64,000 nt of DNA from Azonexus sp. Lineage in GTDB: Bacteria > Pseudomonadota > Gammaproteobacteria > Burkholderiales > Rhodocyclaceae. Positions 34,949 through 44,058 of the stretch are shown piece by piece. Position numbers and translations under genes: made by a program. Position 1 is the stretch's first letter. Every line of letters starts with the position of its first letter. A model generated the notes under the pieces. It saw only the letters and a list, made by a program, of their open reading frames with translations, was not told the origin of the DNA and searched no databases. Location: assembly GCA_030696345.1 (NCBI GenBank), contig JAUYSK010000023.1, positions 124,001 to 188,000 on the forward strand. The letters run 5' to 3'.

Positions 34949-35289
34949 CGCAAATCATCGTGTTGCCACACGTAGAAAACTGTCCGGATGGCGCCGTCAT
35001 CGAGGCGGAAGAGGGCGCGTCAATTTGCGAAACCCTGCTGGCCAACGGCATTGAGCTTGATCACGCCTGCGAAATGTCCTGCGCCTGCACGACCTGCCAC
35101 GTCATCGTGCGCGAAGGCTTCAATTCGCTGACGCCGGCGGAAGAGGAAGAGGAAGACCTGCTCGACAAAGCCTGGGGCCTGGAACCCAATTCCCGCCTCG
35201 GCTGTCAGGCGTTGGTGCGGTCGACCCCCCTGGTGGTCGAAATTCCAAAATACAGTATCAATATGGCGAAGGAGGGACACCGCAAATGA
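34945..35289 (+). CDS. fdx: [2Fe-2S] ferredoxin of the isc system
   Basis: A 114-residue adrenodoxin-type ferredoxin. Ligands Cys42, Cys48, Cys51 ([12 protein letters not shown]) and Cys87 are present, plus the extra Cys46 found in E. coli Fdx. It supplies electrons for cluster assembly on IscU. The acidic patch EEEEEDLLD matches the IscS-binding face. Overlaps hscA and iscX by four bases each. Confidence 0.96.
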   Translation: MTQIIVLPHVENCPDGAVIEAEEGASICETLLANGIELDHACEMSCACTTCHVIVREGFNSLTPAEEEEEDLLDKAWGLEPNSRLGCQALVRSTPLVVEIPKYSINMAKEGHRK

Positions 35290-35480
35290 AATGGACCGAC
35301 ATTAACGATATCGCCATCGAACTGAGCGATGCATATCCGGAACAAGACCCGCTGAAGATCAATTTTGTCGATCTGCGTAATTGGGTAATGGCGCTGCCTG
35401 AGTTCAACGACGATCCGAAGCATTGCGGCGAAAAGATTCTTGAGGCTATCCAGCAGGCGTGGATCGACGAAATCGCGTGA
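35286..35480 (+). CDS. iscX: IscX (YfhJ) Fe-S assembly modulator
   Basis: A 64-residue acidic protein ([22 protein letters not shown], then FNDDPKHCGEKILEAIQ) matching IscX, which binds IscS and iron and tunes the rate of assembly. ATG overlaps the fdx stop; its own stop overlaps the GTG start of the next gene. Confidence 0.94.
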   Translation: MKWTDINDIAIELSDAYPEQDPLKINFVDLRNWVMALPEFNDDPKHCGEKILEAIQQAWIDEIA

Positions 35481-35872
35481 AAACCCGCGACTTTCCCGGT
35501 AGCGGCAGCCAGTTAAACGTGCTCGGCGGGCCATTGCTGACCTGTTCCGATCGGCCGATTACCGGATTTTTCCGTGACGGCTGCTGCAATACCTCCGATG
35601 AGGATCGCGGTAGTCACACGATTTGTGTGGTGCTGACGGCTGAGTTTCTTGAATTTTCGAAAGCCCGTGGCAACGATCTTTCGACGCCGCGACCGGAATT
35701 CGATTTCCCCGGCCTGCAGGCGGGCCAACGCTGGTGCCTGTGTGCCGCCCGCTGGCTGGAGGCCTACAAGGCCGACAAGGCGCCGCATGTCTCGCTGAAT
35801 TCGACCAATCAGGTTGCTTTGGAGATTGTGCCGCTGGAAGCGCTAAAGCAGCACGCAGTCGACCTGCACTGA
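35477..35872 (+). CDS. DUF2237 family protein attached to the isc operon
   Basis: A protein of 131 residues from GTG 35477, whose overlap with the iscX stop (GTGA) decides the start. It has the DUF2237 pattern as I recall it: NVLGGPLLTCS, GFFRDGCCNTSDEDRGSHTICVV, FLEFSKARGNDLSTPRPEF, and GLQAGQRWCLCAARW. The conserved Cys residues (CC, CLC) and the operon position suggest a link with metal or sulfur handling, but no function is established. Soluble, no signal peptide. Confidence 0.8.
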   Translation: MKTRDFPGSGSQLNVLGGPLLTCSDRPITGFFRDGCCNTSDEDRGSHTICVVLTAEFLEFSKARGNDLSTPRPEFDFPGLQAGQRWCLCAARWLEAYKADKAPHVSLNSTNQVALEIVPLEALKQHAVDLH

Positions 35873-35879
35873 GAGTCAC

Positions 35880-36134
35880 ATGCGTTCGACTCGTGCAACG
35901 GCGGCAGTAGCCCGCCTGAATCAACGCTCAGAAGGGCATCTCTATCTGATGGTCCTGACTGGCAGCGGCCAGTTCATGCTGCGCGAGCGGATTGACGGTG
36001 TCGACAAGGTGCTTTCGGAAGCGCTATCGCTGGACGATTTTGTGCGGTTTGTCGATGCAACAGGACCGCAGAAAGTCCATCGCATAACAAAAAATGACGC
36101 TGCCTTCGCCAAGCAATTGGTCAGGAAATCCTGA
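35880..36134 (+). CDS. Orphan small protein at the end of the isc operon
   Basis: An 84-residue protein I do not recognise. It starts seven bases after the DUF2237 stop, so it belongs to the isc transcript. It has a mixed alpha/beta look (LYLMVLTGSGQFMLRERIDG, ALSLDDFVRFVDATG) with basic ends, no cysteines, no signal peptide and no membrane helix. The absence of Cys argues against cluster binding; it could be a partner of DUF2237 or simply the last gene of the unit. Confidence 0.55.
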   Translation: MRSTRATAAVARLNQRSEGHLYLMVLTGSGQFMLRERIDGVDKVLSEALSLDDFVRFVDATGPQKVHRITKNDAAFAKQLVRKS

Positions 36135-36137
36135 ATC

Positions 36138-36165
36138 GGTAGCGTTAAGTCGAAAGCTCGCTGCC
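36138..36165 (+). terminator. Weak terminator-like hairpin at the end of the isc operon
   Basis: GGTAGCG (36138-36144) pairs with CGCTGCC (36159-36165), one G-U pair, over a 14-base loop; a short T run (GTTTTG) follows six bases later. It lies between the isc operon and the convergent RND pump gene. Confidence 0.3.
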
Positions 36166-36167
36166 AG

Positions 36168-39100
36168 TCAGTTTTGTACTGGCTGCATGGGTGGCTTCGT
36201 AAAGCGATCCAGATAGAGATAGACCACTGGCGTCAGGTACAAAGTCAGCAGTTGTGACAGGATCAGACCACCCACCACAGCAAGACCCAAAGGCTGGCGC
36301 ACCTCGGCACCGGCGCCGAGCGCCAGCGCAATCGGTAAGGTACCGACCAGTGCCGCCATCGTGGTCATCATGATCGGCCGGAAACGGATGATGCAGGCCT
36401 GATAGATCGCTTCGGCCGGCGGCAAGCCATCCTTGCGCTGCCGTTCGAGAGCGAAGTCGATCATCATGATGGCGTTTTTCTTGACGATACCGATCAGCAT
36501 GATGATGCCGACAAAAGCGTAAAGGCTGAGATCGACCCGGAAGATCAGCAGGGTCAGCAAGGCACCCAGACCGGCTGAAGGCAGCCCGGACAGAATGGTC
36601 AGCGGGTGGATGAAGCTCTCATAGAGGATGCCGAGTACCAGATAGACGACCAAAACCGCAACCAGTAGCAGAACACCGAGCCCTTGCAATGAGGACTGGA
36701 AAGCCTGCGCCGTGCCTTGCAGACTGGTAGCCAGCGACACAGGAATGCGGATTTCCTGTTCCAGCGCCTTGATCCGATCCACTGCTTCGCCCAGCGAAAC
36801 ACCCGGCTGCAGGTTGAACGAGATGGTGACCGACGGTAGCTGCCCCTGGTGATTGACGGTCAGCGCCTGCGTCTTGCGGCTGAAACGGGCGATGGTATCA
36901 AGCGGAATCAGCTTGCCACCACCGCGTACATAAAGGCGGGAGAGGGCATCCGGATCCGCCTGGAACTGCGGGGCGACTTCAAGGATGACCTGATACTGCG
37001 CCGTGGCCCCGTAGATCGTCGACACCTGACGGGCACTGAAGGCACTTTGCAGGGCATCTTCGACCTGTCCATAGCTCAGGCCGAGCGATGCCAATTTGTC
37101 GCGGTCAATATCCAGTGCGACCACCGGGCTGAGGTTGTTCAGGTTGTTGGTGACATCGACAAAACCCGGGAACTGGCGGATTTTCTGTGTCAGCGTTGCC
37201 GTCCACTGATAGAGTTCCTCAAGATCAGTGTCCTGCAAGGTGTATTGATATTGGGCTGCAGTAATCTGGCCGCCGATCCGGATCACCGGCGGGTTCTGCA
37301 TATACACCTTGATGCCAGGTACCGCAGCCAGCTTGGGGCGCAGGCGCTGGATGATCTCATCAGGCGTCGATTTGCGTTCATCGTGCGGCTTCAACACCAT
37401 GAAAACCGTACCGGTATTGGCTGTCGGCCGGATGCCGCCAGCGCCTACCGCTGACATGAAGGAACGGATGTCCGGGTCTTGCGCAACGATTTCGGCAACA
37501 GCCCGCTGATGCTGGACCATCGAGGCGAAAGAGACGTCCTGCGCTCCTTCGGTAAACGCAATGATTTGCCCCGAGTCGCCGCTGGGCAGGAAGTCCTTGG
37601 GCACCAGGGTGAACAGGTAAACGGTGAGCAGCAGGGTGGCGAAGAAGCTGCCGAGGATGATTTTCGGGTGCGCCATCGCCATTTTGAGCGTCTTCTCGTA
37701 GGCACCCAGCAAACCTTCGAAAAAGCGCTCGAACATCATGAATACCCGGCCATGTGTCTCGTTGCCGTGATGCTTGATATAACGGCTGCACAGCATCGGG
37801 GTCAGCGTCAGCGAGACGAAGCCGGAGACCAGAATGGCAGCACAGATTGTCACGGCGAATTCGTGCAGCAGGCGGCCGACTATGCCCTGCATGAACAGCA
37901 CCGGGATGAATACGGCGATCAGCGAAACGGTCATCGAAATAATCGTGAACCCGATCTCGCGGGCACCGGTAATTGCCGCCTGGAAGGGTGGCTCGCCCGC
38001 CTCGACATGGCGCATGATGTTTTCGAGCATGACGATCGCGTCATCGACGACAAAGCCGACCGAAAGCGTCAGGGCGAGCAGGGAAAGATTGTCCAGGCTG
38101 TAACCGAGTAGCGACATCACGGCAAAAGTGCCGACCACCGAGATCGGCAAGGCCAGACTGGGAATGATGGTTGCCGATAGATTGCGCAGGAATAGCAGGA
38201 TGACCAGAATGACCAGGAAGCCAGCCAGGATCAGCGTGAATTGCACATCGTTGATGGCTTCGCGGATCGACAGACTGCGATCGAACAGCACCTTCATCTC
38301 GACCGCAGCCGGCAACTTGGCCTGGAAGGAGGGGATGACGCGCTTGATTGAATCCACCGTCTCGATCGTGTTGGCACCCGGCTGACGCTGGATGGCCAAT
38401 ACGATGGCGCGCTTGTCCACGTTCCAGCTGGCAATCCGGGTGTTTTCGACGCTATCGATCGGCGAAGCCACTTCCTCCAGGCGCACTGGTGCGCCATTGC
38501 GCCAGGTCACGATCAAGGGGCGATAGGCGGCGGCATTGGCTAGTTGTCCGTTGTCCTTGATGGCAAAGGTTTGGCGGCTGCCATCCAGTTGCCCCACCGG
38601 TTGATTGACATTGTTCTGGGTCAGCGCCTGCTGCAATTCGTCGATGCCAATGCCTCGGGCGGCCAGCTGGTCAGGGTTGGCCTGGATGCGAACGGCGAAT
38701 TTCTGCGAACCGTAAATCTGCACCTGAGCGACGCCGGGAATGGTCGACAAGCGTTGTGCCAGCTGGGTTTCGGCATATTCATTGACCAGCGACAATGGCA
38801 GGGTTGGCGAGGAGAGGGCGATGTAGAAAATCGGTGAATCGGCCGGATTGACCTTGCGGAAAGAAGGCGGCGTTGGCATGTTGGGCGGCAACTTGCGCAA
38901 GGCCGTGGCGATGGCCGATTGCACGTCCTGAGCGGCGGCATCGATATTCCGGTTGAGCGCGAACTGCAGCGTGATGTTGGTCGAGCCCTGAGCACTGGTC
39001 GAGGTCATCGAGTCCAGGCCGGCAATCGTCGAAAACTGCCCTTCCAGCGGTGTCGCAACCGCTGCCGCCATGGTTTCCGGCGAGGCTCCGGGCAGGTTGG

Positions 39101-39245
39101 CGGTCACCGAAATGGTCGGGAAATCAACCGCCGGCAATTCGGATACCGGCAGCGCACGATAACCAATGATGCCAAAAATGACGATGGCCGCCATCATCAG
39201 CGTAGTCATCACCGGACGGCGAATGCAGAGTTCAGGCAGATTCAT
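36168..39245 (-). CDS. RND multidrug efflux permease (HAE-1 family, MdtB/MdtC-like)
   Basis: A protein of 1025 residues from ATG 39245 (MNLPELCIRRPVMTT), chosen because it leaves a 10-base gap to the adaptor gene, while the longer frame overlaps it. Standard 12-helix RND layout with two large periplasmic loops. The proton-relay aspartate pair is in GFVVDDAIVMLENI. The pump exports hydrophobic compounds with the adaptor encoded just before it and an outer-membrane channel that is not in this window. Substrates cannot be predicted. No TetR or two-component regulator is next to it. Confidence 0.94.
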   Translation of the reverse strand: MNLPELCIRRPVMTTLMMAAIVIFGIIGYRALPVSELPAVDFPTISVTANLPGASPETMAAAVATPLEGQFSTIAGLDSMTSTSAQGSTNITLQFALNRNIDAAAQDVQSAIATALRKLPPNMPTPPSFRKVNPADSPIFYIALSSPTLPLSLVNEYAETQLAQRLSTIPGVAQVQIYGSQKFAVRIQANPDQLAARGIGIDELQQALTQNNVNQPVGQLDGSRQTFAIKDNGQLANAAAYRPLIVTWRNGAPVRLEEVASPIDSVENTRIASWNVDKRAIVLAIQRQPGANTIETVDSIKRVIPSFQAKLPAAVEMKVLFDRSLSIREAINDVQFTLILAGFLVILVILLFLRNLSATIIPSLALPISVVGTFAVMSLLGYSLDNLSLLALTLSVGFVVDDAIVMLENIMRHVEAGEPPFQAAITGAREIGFTIISMTVSLIAVFIPVLFMQGIVGRLLHEFAVTICAAILVSGFVSLTLTPMLCSRYIKHHGNETHGRVFMMFERFFEGLLGAYEKTLKMAMAHPKIILGSFFATLLLTVYLFTLVPKDFLPSGDSGQIIAFTEGAQDVSFASMVQHQRAVAEIVAQDPDIRSFMSAVGAGGIRPTANTGTVFMVLKPHDERKSTPDEIIQRLRPKLAAVPGIKVYMQNPPVIRIGGQITAAQYQYTLQDTDLEELYQWTATLTQKIRQFPGFVDVTNNLNNLSPVVALDIDRDKLASLGLSYGQVEDALQSAFSARQVSTIYGATAQYQVILEVAPQFQADPDALSRLYVRGGGKLIPLDTIARFSRKTQALTVNHQGQLPSVTISFNLQPGVSLGEAVDRIKALEQEIRIPVSLATSLQGTAQAFQSSLQGLGVLLLVAVLVVYLVLGILYESFIHPLTILSGLPSAGLGALLTLLIFRVDLSLYAFVGIIMLIGIVKKNAIMMIDFALERQRKDGLPPAEAIYQACIIRFRPIMMTTMAALVGTLPIALALGAGAEVRQPLGLAVVGGLILSQLLTLYLTPVVYLYLDRFTKPPMQPVQN

Positions 39246-39255
39246 GCGCTGGCTC

Positions 39256-40428
39256 TCAGCGGGCAGCAGGTGCGGCGGGTGTTGTTGCTGCCGCGGGCGT
39301 TGCACCGGTCGACTCGGTCTTGATCTTGACGGTGGCGCCAGGGCTCAGGCGAAGCTGCCCATCAGTGACGACCGTTTCATCGGCGGCAACACCTTTGCCG
39401 ATCGCAGCCATTCCTCGATAACTTGCCTGAACCTCGATTTTTCTCGGTTCGACCGTATTGTCCTGTTTGACGACGTAGAGGAAATTACCTTCCGCGCCTT
39501 GTTGAACTGCTTCGTTTGGTACCAGCACGACATCGGTCAGTTTGTGCAGCGTCATGCTGACATTGAGAAACTGCCCGGCAGTCAGCTTCTCGTCGGCATT
39601 CTCCAGCACTGCCTTCATCAAAATGGTTCCGGTTGTGGCGTCCACCGCGTTATCGATGAACCTGGCGACGCCTTCAAAGGGCTGGTCCTTGCTCCCCGGT
39701 AGTTTGACTTGCACTTTCATCGGGCCAGCATTCATCGCAACTCGCAGCCGCTGGATGTGCCTTTCAGGCACCGAGAAGGTGACGTACAAGGGCTTGATAC
39801 GATTGACTACCGCCAGCGCCGTGTCATTGATTTTTACTGCAGATCCGGGAAATACCAGACGGGCGCCGACTATGCCGGCGAATGGCGCGCGGACAGTCGT
39901 ATAGGAAAGCTGTAATCTGGCCAGTTCCAGGCTCGCCCGATCCGCCTTGACGGTTGCGGCAGCGGCAGCTTCAGCGGTGCGTAATTCATTCACTTTCTCT
40001 TCGGAAACAAAACCTCGTGCCTTGAGTGCGACATAGCGCTCGACATCTGCATGAGTTTTTGCAAGCAGCGCCTCACCTTTGGCCAGATTGGCCTCGGCCT
40101 GCAGCGCCCGGGCGTTATGGTCGCCCGGGTCGAGCTGGAGCAGGAGATCGCCCTTCTTGACATGCTGGCCTTCGATATAGGCCACCGAAGCTACCTGGCC
40201 ATCGACCCGCGATTTCAGGGTGACGCTTTCGTAGGCTTCAGCGCGCCCGACAACATCAAGCAAAACAGGTACTTCGCCGATATTGGCCTTGGCTACCATG
40301 ACTGGTGCCGGACCTCCTGCCTTGGCGGCATTACCGGGTGTCGATTTGGGTGACGCTGTGAACCAGTACCCCGCACTTGCCACCACGAAGGTTGCTGCAG
40401 CCACGATAAGCTTTGTGCGTTTATTCAT
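39256..40428 (-). CDS. RND efflux periplasmic adaptor (membrane fusion protein)
   Basis: A 390-residue adaptor: an N-terminal membrane anchor (LIVAAATFVVASAGYWF, residues 7-23), a biotinyl-lipoyl half (VASVAYIEGQHVKKGDLLLQLD), an alpha-hairpin of about 60 residues (LAKGEALLAKTHADVERYVA), the second lipoyl half (LSYTTVRAPFAGIVGARLV) and a beta-barrel. The end is rich in Ala, Pro and Thr. It links the RND permease to an outer-membrane channel. It lies 101 bases after serB and starts the pump operon, or is read through from serB. Confidence 0.92.
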   Translation of the reverse strand: MNKRTKLIVAAATFVVASAGYWFTASPKSTPGNAAKAGGPAPVMVAKANIGEVPVLLDVVGRAEAYESVTLKSRVDGQVASVAYIEGQHVKKGDLLLQLDPGDHNARALQAEANLAKGEALLAKTHADVERYVALKARGFVSEEKVNELRTAEAAAAATVKADRASLELARLQLSYTTVRAPFAGIVGARLVFPGSAVKINDTALAVVNRIKPLYVTFSVPERHIQRLRVAMNAGPMKVQVKLPGSKDQPFEGVARFIDNAVDATTGTILMKAVLENADEKLTAGQFLNVSMTLHKLTDVVLVPNEAVQQGAEGNFLYVVKQDNTVEPRKIEVQASYRGMAAIGKGVAADETVVTDGQLRLSPGATVKIKTESTGATPAAATTPAAPAAR

Positions 40429-40529
40429 ATTTTTTCGCCAAAATGGTCAGAGGTTGGCGCTTTGCGCCCGATACCAGCCTGCCATTCTATTCGCACGGAC
40501 CGGTTTGGCCGACGTACACTGATATTCGT

Positions 40530-41369
40530 TTAATCAAACAGATTCAACAGTGCATCCAGCCCGCCAAAATTGATGGTGACATCCGCCCTGGCGCGGGTTG
40601 CCGGCTTGGCGTGATAGGCCACGGAAAGCCCGGATTCAGCCATCATCAACAAGTCGTTGGCGCCATCGCCGACGGTGATGATCTGCTCCCGAGTCAATCC
40701 GAGTTCGTCACGCAATCGGCAGAGGTAATGCGCCTTGGCGGCGGCATCGACAATGTCGCCGGCCACGTGGCCGGTGAGTTTGCCGCCGGAAATCTCCAGT
40801 TCGTTGGAGGTGGCGAAATCGAAGCCGAGTTCAATGCGCAGACGCTCGGTGAAATAGGTGAAGCCCCCCGAGAGAATGGCGGTCCGCAGGCCGGCATTCT
40901 GGGCGGCTTCGAGAAGGTTGCGCGCGCCCGGCGAGAGGCTCAGGCGTTCGCTGAACACCCTTGCCAGGACACGTGCATCCAGCCCGGCCAGCAAGGTCAG
41001 GCGACGACGCAGACTTTCGCGGTAATCAATCTCGCCGCGCATGGCGGCTTCGGTAACTGATGAAACCTCTTCCTTCTTGCCGGCGAAATCGGCCAGTTCG
41101 TCGATGCATTCGATGGTGATCAACGTCGAATCCATGTCGAAGGCGATCAGGCCGAAGTCGGAAAGCTTTCGCTCGGGCGGAAAGAAGGCCCAGTCAAGGC
41201 GCTCGGCCTCGATCAGCGGAATCAGTGCATCAAATTCCGGGGTGCGTTGTGCCTCGCGCAAGCGAACTACCTGAGGTGGGCGCGGCTCGACGCGGGTAGC
41301 GCCAGTGGCCTTCAACAGGTGCTCAAGCAGAAAAGTCGGCAGGCTGCCGCCGTGGATGATCAGGTCCAT
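40530..41369 (-). CDS. serB: Phosphoserine phosphatase
   Basis: A 279-residue HAD phosphatase for the last step of serine synthesis. The nucleophile D78 and acid D80 are in AFDMDSTLI; motif II is SGGFTYF and motif IV is GDGANDLLMM. An N-terminal part of about 70 residues precedes the catalytic domain (shorter than the ACT-domain form of E. coli). Its ATG overlaps the stop of the DUF1015 gene by one base (TAATG), so the two are translated together. Serine feeds CysE, encoded 12 kb away. Confidence 0.95.
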   Translation of the reverse strand: MDLIIHGGSLPTFLLEHLLKATGATRVEPRPPQVVRLREAQRTPEFDALIPLIEAERLDWAFFPPERKLSDFGLIAFDMDSTLITIECIDELADFAGKKEEVSSVTEAAMRGEIDYRESLRRRLTLLAGLDARVLARVFSERLSLSPGARNLLEAAQNAGLRTAILSGGFTYFTERLRIELGFDFATSNELEISGGKLTGHVAGDIVDAAAKAHYLCRLRDELGLTREQIITVGDGANDLLMMAESGLSVAYHAKPATRARADVTINFGGLDALLNLFD

Positions 41370-42586
41370 TAGGCGATGATGTGTGAAACCAGGCCATCAG
41401 CCAGCTTCGGCTCGAACCAGGTGGATTTTGGGGGCATGACCTGGCCGGAATCTGCTACCGCCATCAGATCGCTCATTTGCGTGGCGTGCATGGCGAAGGC
41501 GACGGCCATTTCGCCACTATCGACACGGCGCTCCAGTTCGGCCAGACCACGGATGCCGCCGACGAAATCGATGCGCTTGTCGCGCCGCAGATCGGCAATG
41601 CCGAGGATCGGTGCCAGCAATTGCTCGGAAAGAAGGCTGACATCCAGCCGACGTACCGGATCGGTGCTTGGAACAAGGCTGGGATTGATTTCCAGCCGAT
41701 ACCATTGCCCGGCGAGATACATGCCGACAACGCCTGGTTTTTCCGGTTTTACGCGGTCCACCGCAGCACTCACTGAAAAATTCTCGCTGACGCGGGCGAG
41801 GTAGGTTTCAGGGGGCAATCCATTCAGATCGCGCACCAGCCGGTTGTAATCCATGATGCGCATCTGGTGCGCCGGGAAGATTACCGACAGAAAATAGCCT
41901 GCACCAGCACAGCCGGGGCGGGCGGCGGCAACACGGGAAGCGGCGGCCGAGCGGTGGTGGCCGTCGGCAATGTAGAGATTGGGCATGACATCAAATGCCG
42001 CGCTCAGGCCGGCGATGGTCGCGGCATCGTCGATCAGCCAGACCGTGTGGCGGACACCGTCGAAGCAGGCATCGGCGACAGGGTCTTTTCCGGTCGCACT
42101 GGCGATCAGTTGATCGGCCCGAAGCGAATCCGGGTAGGCCAGCAGTACCGGCCCGGTCTGGGCAGAGAGCGCCTCGATCTGGCGGACACGGTCGTCTTCC
42201 TTGTCGGGGCGCGTAAATTCATGCTTGCGGATGCGGTTGCTGTCGTAATCAGTGACCGAAGCAGCGGCGACGATGCCGGTCTGCACGTGTTCGTCCATGC
42301 ACAGCCGGTAAGCGTAGTAGCACGGCGCTGCATCGCGAATCAGCACGCCATCGGCAATCAGTCGGGAAAAATTCTCGGCGGACTTGGCATAGACCGCTGG
42401 CGAATAGGGATCGGTGTCAGCCGGCAAGTCGATCTCGGCCTTGGAAATGTGCAGGAAGCTTGAAGGCTTGCCAGCCGCACGTTCGCGGGCTTCGGGGCTG
42501 GACAGCACATCGTAGGGCGGCGACGCGACATCAGCCGCACGCCCGGCCGCCGGACGAAGACCGCAGAATGGCTGGATCAGGGGCAT
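41369..42586 (-). CDS. DUF1015 family protein
   Basis: A protein of 405 residues from ATG 42586 (MPLIQPFCGLRPAAG), the start that fits the family. It has the DUF1015 signature: VASPPYDVLSSPEARERAAG at the start, SFLHISKAEIDLP, YIADGHHRSAAASRVAA and MPPKSTWFEPKL at the end. The GHHR motif resembles a ParB-like nucleotide-binding loop and serine-kinase-like enzymes of this fold; the frequent pairing with serB or serA, seen here too, points to serine metabolism. A serine kinase or related role is a suggestion only. Confidence 0.85.
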   Translation of the reverse strand: MPLIQPFCGLRPAAGRAADVASPPYDVLSSPEARERAAGKPSSFLHISKAEIDLPADTDPYSPAVYAKSAENFSRLIADGVLIRDAAPCYYAYRLCMDEHVQTGIVAAASVTDYDSNRIRKHEFTRPDKEDDRVRQIEALSAQTGPVLLAYPDSLRADQLIASATGKDPVADACFDGVRHTVWLIDDAATIAGLSAAFDVMPNLYIADGHHRSAAASRVAAARPGCAGAGYFLSVIFPAHQMRIMDYNRLVRDLNGLPPETYLARVSENFSVSAAVDRVKPEKPGVVGMYLAGQWYRLEINPSLVPSTDPVRRLDVSLLSEQLLAPILGIADLRRDKRIDFVGGIRGLAELERRVDSGEMAVAFAMHATQMSDLMAVADSGQVMPPKSTWFEPKLADGLVSHIIA

Positions 42587-42662
42587 GGCAGAAATTCTCC
42601 GGTAGTGATTACGGTTGGCTTCGGCGAAATCACGGCGAATAAACCGTTTTCTTGGCTCGCTT

Positions 42663-42929
42663 CTACTCGCTGCCCGGTGTTGAGCTGTTTTCCTGAGCAA
42701 CGCTCTTCGGCGGAAAAAGCGTATGGCGCAGATTGAACAGGTAAAACCCGGTGCCGATCAGGCCGGCAACGATCCCGAGTATGACTTTCAGCCCGAACTC
42801 CATCATCGAGTCAGGTGCAAAGAGGATCCACCAGGCGCTGACCAGCAAGCCTATCATCAGACCCCTTAGGTAAATCCAGCGGCGGACGGAGGCGGGTAAG
42901 GTGGCAGGTTTTTGAGGGGTTGGATTCAT
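42663..42929 (-). CDS. Small two-helix membrane protein
   Basis: A protein of 88 residues from ATG 42929 (MNPTPQKPATLP); the frame extends upstream but is unconvincing there. Two predicted helices (YLRGLMIGLLVSAWWILF, FGLKVILGIVAGLIGTGFYLF) are separated by a short loop. No recognised family. It lies between a DAHP synthase and a DUF1015 gene on the same strand. Confidence 0.55.
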   Translation of the reverse strand: MNPTPQKPATLPASVRRWIYLRGLMIGLLVSAWWILFAPDSMMEFGLKVILGIVAGLIGTGFYLFNLRHTLFPPKSVAQENSSTPGSE

Positions 42930-42985
42930 ACGAAAAGGCAGGGTTAGAGAAATTTTGTTTCCGGGGCAGCGTCTTGATGCTGCGA

Positions 42986-44056
42986 TTACATCCGTTCGGG
43001 CAGTACATCCCGAAGCAGTACTGCAGCATCGCGAATCATTTTTTCCGTGGTCGCCCAATCAACGCAACCATCGGTTACCGAACAGCCATACTTGAGCTGG
43101 CTGAGGTCGGCCGGAATCGACTGGTTGCCGGCTTCAATATTGGATTCGATCATCACGCCGAGCAGCGATTTGTTGCCGAGGCGGATCTGGTTGACGATGT
43201 CGGCCATGACCAGTGGTTGCAGTTCAGGTTTCTTGAAGCTGTTGGCGTGTGAGCAATCGACGACGATGTTGTTGGCCAGCTTGGCTTTGGCCAGTGCCTG
43301 TTCAACCATGGAAACCGAAACCGTGTCGTAGTTCGGGCGGCCATCGCCGCCACGCAGCACGATGTGGCCGTGCGGGTTGCCCTTGGTGCGGACGACGGCA
43401 ACGCGGCCCTGGCTGTTGATGCCGAGGAAGGAGTGCGCGTTGGAGGCGGAAAGGATGGCATTGACGGCCACGCCGAGGTCACCGCTGGTGCCGTTCTTGA
43501 AGCCAACCGGCGTTGATAATCCGGAAGACATTTCGCGGTGGGTCTGCGATTCGGTGGTGCGGGCGCCGATGGCGGTCCAGGTGATCAGGTCGCCATAGTA
43601 TTGCGGCGAAATCGGGTCGAGTGCCTCGGTGCCGGTGGGCAAGCCGAGTTCGGCAATGTCGAGCAGAAATTTACGTGCCTTTTCCATGCCGATATCGACG
43701 CGAAAACTATCGTCCATGAAGGGGTCGTTGATGTAGCCCTTCCAGCCGACCGTGGTGCGCGGCTTTTCGAAATAGACACGCATGATGATCTGCAGCGTGT
43801 CGCCGACTTCATCAGAGAGAGTCTTCAGGCGGCGGGCGTAGTCGAGGCCGGCAACTGGATCATGGATGGAGCAGGGGCCAACCACGACGAACAGGCGAGG
43901 GTCCTTGCGCTCGAGAATTTTGCGCAGCAGTTCGCGGCCATGGGTAATCGTCTTCGTTGCCTTTTCGGAAATCGGCAGGCGGGCGTGGATTTCCTCCGGC
44001 GTCGGCATGGCGTCGAAGGCAGTTACGTTCAGGTTTTCAGTATTATGGGTCGTCAT
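42986..44056 (-). CDS. aroG: 3-deoxy-7-phosphoheptulonate (DAHP) synthase, class I
   Basis: A 356-residue enzyme that joins phosphoenolpyruvate and erythrose-4-phosphate at the start of the shikimate pathway. Motifs of the AroF/G/H class: VVGPCSIHDP (about 59), MRVYFEKPRTTVGWKG, GARTTESQTHREM, VDCSHANS. It starts two bases after the mfd stop, so it may be read through from mfd. Which aromatic amino acid inhibits it cannot be told reliably from sequence, so aroG is a class label here. Confidence 0.93.
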   Translation of the reverse strand: MTTHNTENLNVTAFDAMPTPEEIHARLPISEKATKTITHGRELLRKILERKDPRLFVVVGPCSIHDPVAGLDYARRLKTLSDEVGDTLQIIMRVYFEKPRTTVGWKGYINDPFMDDSFRVDIGMEKARKFLLDIAELGLPTGTEALDPISPQYYGDLITWTAIGARTTESQTHREMSSGLSTPVGFKNGTSGDLGVAVNAILSASNAHSFLGINSQGRVAVVRTKGNPHGHIVLRGGDGRPNYDTVSVSMVEQALAKAKLANNIVVDCSHANSFKKPELQPLVMADIVNQIRLGNKSLLGVMIESNIEAGNQSIPADLSQLKYGCSVTDGCVDWATTEKMIRDAAVLLRDVLPERM

Positions 44057-44058
44057 AA

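Noticed and set aside
39246..39305. Longer start for the RND permease
   Set aside because: It would overlap the adaptor gene and adds a Gln/His-rich stretch absent from RND pumps; the ATG at 39245 fits.
40456..40468. GGCGC-TTT-GCGCC hairpin between serB and the efflux adaptor
   Set aside because: Five-base stem with no T run on either strand; too weak to call a terminator.
42587..42700. Longer start for the DUF1015 protein
   Set aside because: The extra residues are Arg-rich and lie before the family-typical MPLIQPF start; they overlap the neighbouring small gene.
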